Part shown: one piece after another, positions 15,101-18,228 of the stretch
Numbering within the stretch: position 1 is the stretch's first letter
How the letters are laid out: each line of letters starts with the position of its first letter
Source: JBJXGE01 sp046154185
Lineage (GTDB): Bacteria; Planctomycetota; UBA8108; UBA1146; JAJFFE01
Length of the DNA: 18,228 nucleotides
NCBI GenBank assembly: GCA_046154185.1
Contig: JBJXGE010000005.1
Span: forward strand, 1-18,228
Direction of reading: 5' to 3'
Translations under genes and position numbers: made by a program
Notes under the pieces: model-generated
Databases searched by the model: none
Seen by the model: the letters and a program-made list of their open reading frames with translations, nothing else
Told to the model about the DNA's origin: nothing

Positions 15101-15658
15101 ATGAGCATCGAGCGACTCGAGATCACTCCCATTTGGGAAGCCGGCAAAACGTGGCAGGATTGGCTGGCGACGAATTGCGGCGCGCCGAGTCGCGCCGAGA
15201 TGGAACAAATATACGGCGACGTGACGCTCACTCGCGAACAGCGCGACGGACTGCAAAGGCTCGCGAAGCCAGTGCATATCCTCGCGCTCGCGGAGGACTG
15301 GTGTGGAGACGTGCGCCGTAACATTCCGGTTGTGGCGCGGGTCTGCGCCGAAAACGCCGCTCAACTCCGGCTTCGACTCGTCGACAAAGAGTCGAATGAG
15401 CCGCTGATGTCGCGCTATCTCACAAACGGCGCCGAGGCGATTCCGATCGTGATCTTCCTAAGCGATCATTTCGTCGAGACCGGCTATTGGGGGCCGCGGC
15501 CCGCCGAATGCAAACGCATTATGGCCCGCGGTAAAGCCTCCGGTCTCATGGACCGCGCGCGCCAAAAGATCACCGAGTTTTACGCACAAGATCGGCACGT
15601 CAGCGCCGTCCGCGAGATCATCGATCTCATCGAGATCGCGGCGGCGCGCGAGCCGTGA
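15101..15658 (+). CDS. thioredoxin-like family protein with monothiol WCGDV site
   Basis: This 185-residue cytoplasmic protein resembles the Thioredoxin_9 family. The active-site region ILALAEDWCGDVRRNIP places C68 where thioredoxins have the nucleophilic cysteine. The resolving position is V71 rather than Cys, so the family's usual C-G-D-C has become C-G-D-V. The cis-proline region AIPIVIF (P115) is kept. The only other cysteines are C26 and C82, neither adjacent. It probably acts as a monothiol redox or thiol-binding protein rather than a dithiol reductase. The N-terminal helix (SRAEMEQIY) and C-terminal helices match the family length of about 185-200. The start follows AAGGGG at 15091-15096 and lies 39 bases after the previous stop. 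The genuine substrate is unknown. Confidence 0.85.
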   Translation: MSIERLEITPIWEAGKTWQDWLATNCGAPSRAEMEQIYGDVTLTREQRDGLQRLAKPVHILALAEDWCGDVRRNIPVVARVCAENAAQLRLRLVDKESNEPLMSRYLTNGAEAIPIVIFLSDHFVETGYWGPRPAECKRIMARGKASGLMDRARQKITEFYAQDRHVSAVREIIDLIEIAAAREP

Positions 15659-15678
15659 CCCTGCGATCCCCCAGAAAC

Positions 15679-15707
15679 TTGACTCGACTTTGCGATTCGC
15701 CGAGACT
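15679..15707 (+). promoter_or_regulatory. weak candidate promoter upstream of the hypothetical gene at 15740
   Basis: TTGACT (15679-15684, five of six to the -35 consensus) is followed after 17 bp by GAGACT (15702-15707, three of six to -10). The spacing is right but the -10 is weak. Confidence 0.25.
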
Positions 15708-15739
15708 TCGCGCCGAGTAGGTTCGCGAAGGAGGCAGCG

Positions 15740-16168
15740 ATGCGCAGTCGGGTCGAGTCGGTCTATAGCGCGATGAAGAAGGCGGCGGCGGCGCGCAATG
15801 CGACAGCGTTTAGGCGGACGCTCTCGAGCCAGGCCTGCGAGGAGTTGGACGAGAATCTCGCGCGCATGGGCGAAGAATTGACGCCGGAGCTGATCGCAGC
15901 CTACGGCGCGGAGCTACCCGATCTTGCCGATCTCGAGTTCGTCGACGCGCGGTCGGCGAGCGCTGCCGCTGCGGGACTCTATCGCGGTCCCGGCGAAGAC
16001 GATGGCAGCGGCGAAGAGCGGGTGCGATTCGTTTGGATCAAAGTCGTCGAAGAAAAGAGCATCTGGAAGTACGACGGACTCGGCGAAGTGGATGATCTCG
16101 CGGTACAACCAGACGGCAGTCCAACAACCTTCAACACGGCTGACCTGCCGCCAGAACTCCAGCTCTAA
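15740..16168 (+). CDS. hypothetical 142-residue cytoplasmic protein
   Basis: I do not recognise this protein. It has no signal peptide or membrane helix. The N-terminal half (about 1-60) is helical and charged (RVESVYSAMKKAAAARN). The C-terminal half has alternating strands (ERVRFVWIKVVEEKSIWKY, about 93-111) after an acidic Gly-rich loop. The helix-then-sheet order resembles small NTF2-like or DUF4878-type folds, but this is only an impression. The start is well supported by AAGGAGG at 15728-15734. It stands between the thioredoxin-like and DUF1569 genes with its own short upstream gaps, so co-transcription is possible but not shown. The single cysteine is C33. Confidence 0.72.
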   Translation: MRSRVESVYSAMKKAAAARNATAFRRTLSSQACEELDENLARMGEELTPELIAAYGAELPDLADLEFVDARSASAAAAGLYRGPGEDDGSGEERVRFVWIKVVEEKSIWKYDGLGEVDDLAVQPDGSPTTFNTADLPPELQL

Positions 16169-16230
16169 ACGCGGGCACGATCCGATCACCGCCAGTTCGA
16201 ATTGAAAACAAACCAGCGGAGCTTGACCCC

Positions 16231-16680
16231 ATGAGTTCGATGTTCAATCCCAAAGACAGCGATGCGATCCTTGCGCGCATCCAGCGGCTCACTCCCAATC
16301 AAAAAGCCGAGTGGGGCAAAATGAACGTCTCGCAGATGTTGGCCCACTGTCGCGCGCCGTTGCGCGTCGCGACGGGCGAGCTGCAGCTCAAACGCAGTCT
16401 CATGGGTTTCCTCTTCGGCCGCCTCGCCAAGAAGTCGCTCACCGGTCCGAAACCGTTCCAGCGCAATCTCCCGACTGACAAGTCATTTCTGGTGCGCGAT
16501 CAACGCGACTTCGCGACCGAAAAGCGCGAGCTCATCGAACAAGTGCAGAGCTTCGTCGCTGGCGGACCCGCGGGACTCATCAGCACGCCGCATCCGTTCT
16601 TCGGCAAGCTCACCGTCGCGGAATGGGACACGTTGCAATGGAAGCACCTCGATCACCACTTGCGTCAGTTCGGGGTTTAA
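16231..16680 (+). CDS. DUF1569 family protein (DinB-like)
   Basis: This 149-residue protein matches the DUF1569 family of the DinB/YfiT superfamily, four-helix bundles that typically bind a metal through three histidines. Family marks are MNVSQMLAHC (31-40), the HPFFGKLT segment (121-128) and the C-terminal WDTLQWKHLDHHLRQFGV. Candidate metal ligands are H39, H139 and H143, with H142 adjacent. Related proteins transfer thiols or act in stress responses, but DUF1569 members have no settled activity. The ATG has a modest CGGAG at 16217-16221. Length is full for the family. It is probably cytoplasmic and independent of its neighbours. Confidence 0.88.
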   Translation: MSSMFNPKDSDAILARIQRLTPNQKAEWGKMNVSQMLAHCRAPLRVATGELQLKRSLMGFLFGRLAKKSLTGPKPFQRNLPTDKSFLVRDQRDFATEKRELIEQVQSFVAGGPAGLISTPHPFFGKLTVAEWDTLQWKHLDHHLRQFGV

Positions 16681-16804
16681 GCGCCGATTCGCGCGCACTG
16701 AGTTCAATTTCGCAGTAGACGGTGCTTCTTTGGGTCCGCGCCGCGATTGCCTGTGACGGGCGCTACTATTTGTTTGGTGCTCAAAGCAAGGATGGGAATC
16801 GCTC

Positions 16805-17638
16805 ATGGCACAGTCGCTCGTCACCGTTTACACCGCTGGTCGTGAGAGCGAGGCGCAGGTCATCGTTGCACTCCTAAAATCGGCGGGAATTCCGGCGCTC
16901 GTCGAGGGCTCGTCGCTGATGGATGAGTGGGCGGTTTCTCAGCGCCTGCTGGGACGCCTGGGCGTGACGGTTCAGGTACCGGCCGAGCGTGCGGAGGAAG
17001 CGCACGCAGCGATTGAAGCGGCGCACGCGAGCGGCGTGTTGATGGGCGAGCCGGTGGAGGAGTTTGAGAACGAGCCGGACGCCGAGCAAGGAGCGCAAGA
17101 AACCGCGAATGAAGCAGCGACACCAAGCTCGTTCAGTTGGCCTCTCGCTGCTTGGGTCATCGTCATTTTCGGTTCGCTATTTTTTGGAGCCGTCTTTCTC
17201 GATGCTTTCAGACTTCAAAAAATTGGCCTGCGAGGACCCAATGTCACTGGGGCTTGGAACTATGCCGGCACTGAGTACACGGAAACTTGGAATGACTCGG
17301 GTCGAATCTGTGCAGTGTACACCGACGAAGACCTCGACAACGCGTTTGAGGTAGTGATCTCTCGGGACCGTGCAGGCCGCTTTGAGACCTATCAATTCGA
17401 CACCGACGCGAATGGCGTCTACGAGCGAAGCATGACGGGTGAGCTCCGTTTGGCAATGAAACGCTGGGACCGCATGGATCGCGACGAAGACGGAATCTAC
17501 GAAGAGAGTCGATACTACCGCTCCGACGGCAAAGTCGAGCATTGGCTCGACAGAGACAGCGACGCCCGCGTCGAAGAGATCCAGCTCATGAGCGCGACCG
17601 GCGAGATACTCGAGACAATCCACGTCTTCGGAAACTAG
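16805..17638 (+). CDS. DUF2007-domain membrane protein with C-terminal Asp-loop repeats
   Basis: The 277-residue protein has three parts. Residues 1-75 resemble DUF2007, a putative signal-transducing domain (VTVYTAGRESEAQVIVALLKSAGIPALVE). After an acidic Glu-rich linker (82-105), one transmembrane helix runs from about 112 to 135 (WPLAAWVIVIFGSLFFGAVF). The C-terminal part (about 145-277), presumably outside the membrane, contains four repeats of 24-26 residues. Each has an Asp-rich loop: D174-E-D-L-D, D199-T-D-A-N-G, D225-R-D-E-D-G and D249-R-D-S-D, followed by (V/Y/F)-E strands. The loops resemble calcium-binding D-x-D-x-(D/N)-G sites. The start is preceded by AAGGATGGGA. Base composition in the C-terminal part is less GC-rich than in neighbours. 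A role in sensing across the membrane is inference only. Confidence 0.83.
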   Translation: MAQSLVTVYTAGRESEAQVIVALLKSAGIPALVEGSSLMDEWAVSQRLLGRLGVTVQVPAERAEEAHAAIEAAHASGVLMGEPVEEFENEPDAEQGAQETANEAATPSSFSWPLAAWVIVIFGSLFFGAVFLDAFRLQKIGLRGPNVTGAWNYAGTEYTETWNDSGRICAVYTDEDLDNAFEVVISRDRAGRFETYQFDTDANGVYERSMTGELRLAMKRWDRMDRDEDGIYEESRYYRSDGKVEHWLDRDSDARVEEIQLMSATGEILETIHVFGN

Positions 17639-17685
17639 GACGGCCTGACCGCCGTCGCAGCCGGCGGACTTCGATGAGGTTCTAC

Positions 17686-18069
17686 ATGCGCGACCAACAT
17701 TCGTTGACGTTCGCGGCGCGCTTGAAAAGCGTGAAGTGCGCGCTGCGCGGCATTTGGCTGCTGGTGAAGTCCGAGCACAATGCCTGGCTGCACGCGGCAG
17801 CAACGCTACTCGTTACGACCGCCGGCTTGCTGCTCGGACTTTCGGTCGGTGAGTGGTGCTGGATCGTCTTGGCGATCACGTCCGTGTGGACGGCCGAAGC
17901 GCTCAACACGGCGCTCGAGACCCTGACCGACCTCGCGTCGCCGACCATTCATCCCATCGCGAGAAACGCCAAGGACATCGCCGCTGGCGCCGTGCTACTC
18001 GCCGCCCTAGGCGCGGGCATTATTGGCGTACTAGTCTTCGGGCCGCATCTCATGCGCGCATTAGACTGA
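17686..18069 (+). CDS. dgkA: DgkA-type diacylglycerol/undecaprenol kinase
   Basis: This 127-residue inner-membrane kinase phosphorylates a lipid alcohol (diacylglycerol or undecaprenol) using ATP. It feeds phosphatidate or undecaprenyl-phosphate recycling for envelope synthesis. The DgkA signature is complete: E30-H-N-A-W-L-H, EW at 56-57, E71-A-L-N74-T-A-L-E78 and N94-A-K96-D97-I-A-A-G-A-V. E71, N74, E78, K96 and D97 correspond to E. coli E69, N72, E76, K94 and D95. Three membrane helices lie near 38-51, 57-72 and 98-118. I chose the ATG at 17686 because GAGG sits 6 bases upstream; the in-frame ATG at 17674 (four residues longer) has only a weak GGCGGA. The NTALE and HPIA sequence looks more like the undecaprenol-kinase branch than the Gram-negative enzyme, but substrate is undecided. 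Confidence 0.92.
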   Translation: MRDQHSLTFAARLKSVKCALRGIWLLVKSEHNAWLHAAATLLVTTAGLLLGLSVGEWCWIVLAITSVWTAEALNTALETLTDLASPTIHPIARNAKDIAAGAVLLAALGAGIIGVLVFGPHLMRALD

Positions 18070-18134
18070 ACGAAGCAGACGAACTGGAGAGTGCGCAGGC
18101 CCTCAGATCGGATCGGCTCTTTTCGATCACGGCA

Positions 18135-18161
18135 TCGCATCGCGAGGTCCACGCGATGCGA
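18135..18161. repeat. perfect 10-bp inverted repeat downstream of the lipid kinase gene
   Basis: TCGCATCGCG (18135-18144) and CGCGATGCGA (18152-18161) pair exactly around the 7-base loop AGGTCCA. No T-run follows. It could be a Rho-independent-like stop for the kinase transcript. If the partial gene below is real, it would instead cover that gene's ribosome binding site and ATG. Confidence 0.7.
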
Positions 18162-18228
18162 CACCATTCAATCGGCGACGACTTCGGACGACTCGATTTG
18201 CCATCGCCGATCGGTTGGCCGTTCGCCT
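18156..18228 (+). CDS. possible start of a gene cut by the window edge
   Basis: From the ATG at 18156 the frame stays open for 24 codons to the end, beginning MRHHSIGDDFGRLDLPSP. GAGG at 18144-18147 lies 8 bases upstream. The peptide composition is more protein-like than the Arg-rich shadow frames common in this DNA, but it is too short to recognise. The ATG sits in the right arm of a 10-bp inverted repeat, which argues for caution. Confidence 0.33.
   Translation, partial: MRHHSIGDDFGRLDLPSPIGWPFA

Overview
The window is high-GC bacterial DNA. It most likely comes from a member of the Planctomycetota. The strongest clue is three secreted proteins ending in a dockerin-like pair of calcium loops followed by a cysteine-containing tail. 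One of them also carries tandem PPC-like and Ig-like domains and N-S-N-G-V-P-D-E-C repeats, a combination typical of planctomycete extracellular proteins. No rRNA, tRNA, CRISPR array, transposase or phage gene was seen. The phylum call is inference from protein style, since no marker gene is present.

Layout from left to right: a small four-helix membrane protein on the minus strand (63-482). Then a compact plus-strand operon (736-4949) encodes a Tat-exported three-subunit molybdenum hydroxylase of the PaoABC/xanthine dehydrogenase family. Its subunits are a 2Fe-2S protein, a molybdopterin subunit and a FAD subunit with extra cysteines for a 4Fe-4S cluster. A fourth gene, translationally coupled to these, encodes an unrecognised 81-residue protein with six cysteines. 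A perfect 16-bp inverted repeat (4958-4992) separates the operon from a tandem ACT-domain gene (5008-5496).

The middle is dominated by large secreted proteins. A 629-residue protein with a dockerin-like end (5705-7594) overlaps tail to tail with an RNB-family exoribonuclease on the minus strand (7563-9686). A divergent 344-bp gap follows, and then a 1439-residue multidomain surface protein (10031-14350). After a 345-bp leader region with repeated short dyads comes a 121-residue protein that is little more than a signal peptide plus a dockerin-like module (14696-15061).

The right end holds small plus-strand housekeeping or hypothetical genes: a thioredoxin-like protein with a monothiol active site, a hypothetical protein, a DUF1569 (DinB-like) protein, a DUF2007/transmembrane protein with Asp-rich repeats, a DgkA-type lipid kinase, and possibly the start of one more gene running off the edge.

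Only the molybdenum hydroxylase genes form a clear functional unit. The three dockerin-like proteins may share an export or anchoring fate through their common C-terminal module. I see no defence or biosynthetic system. The most unusual items are the cysteine-rich operon partner, the shared dockerin-plus-Cys tail (including a version with no other domain), the repeated dyads in that gene's leader, and the Asp-loop repeats in the DUF2007 protein.
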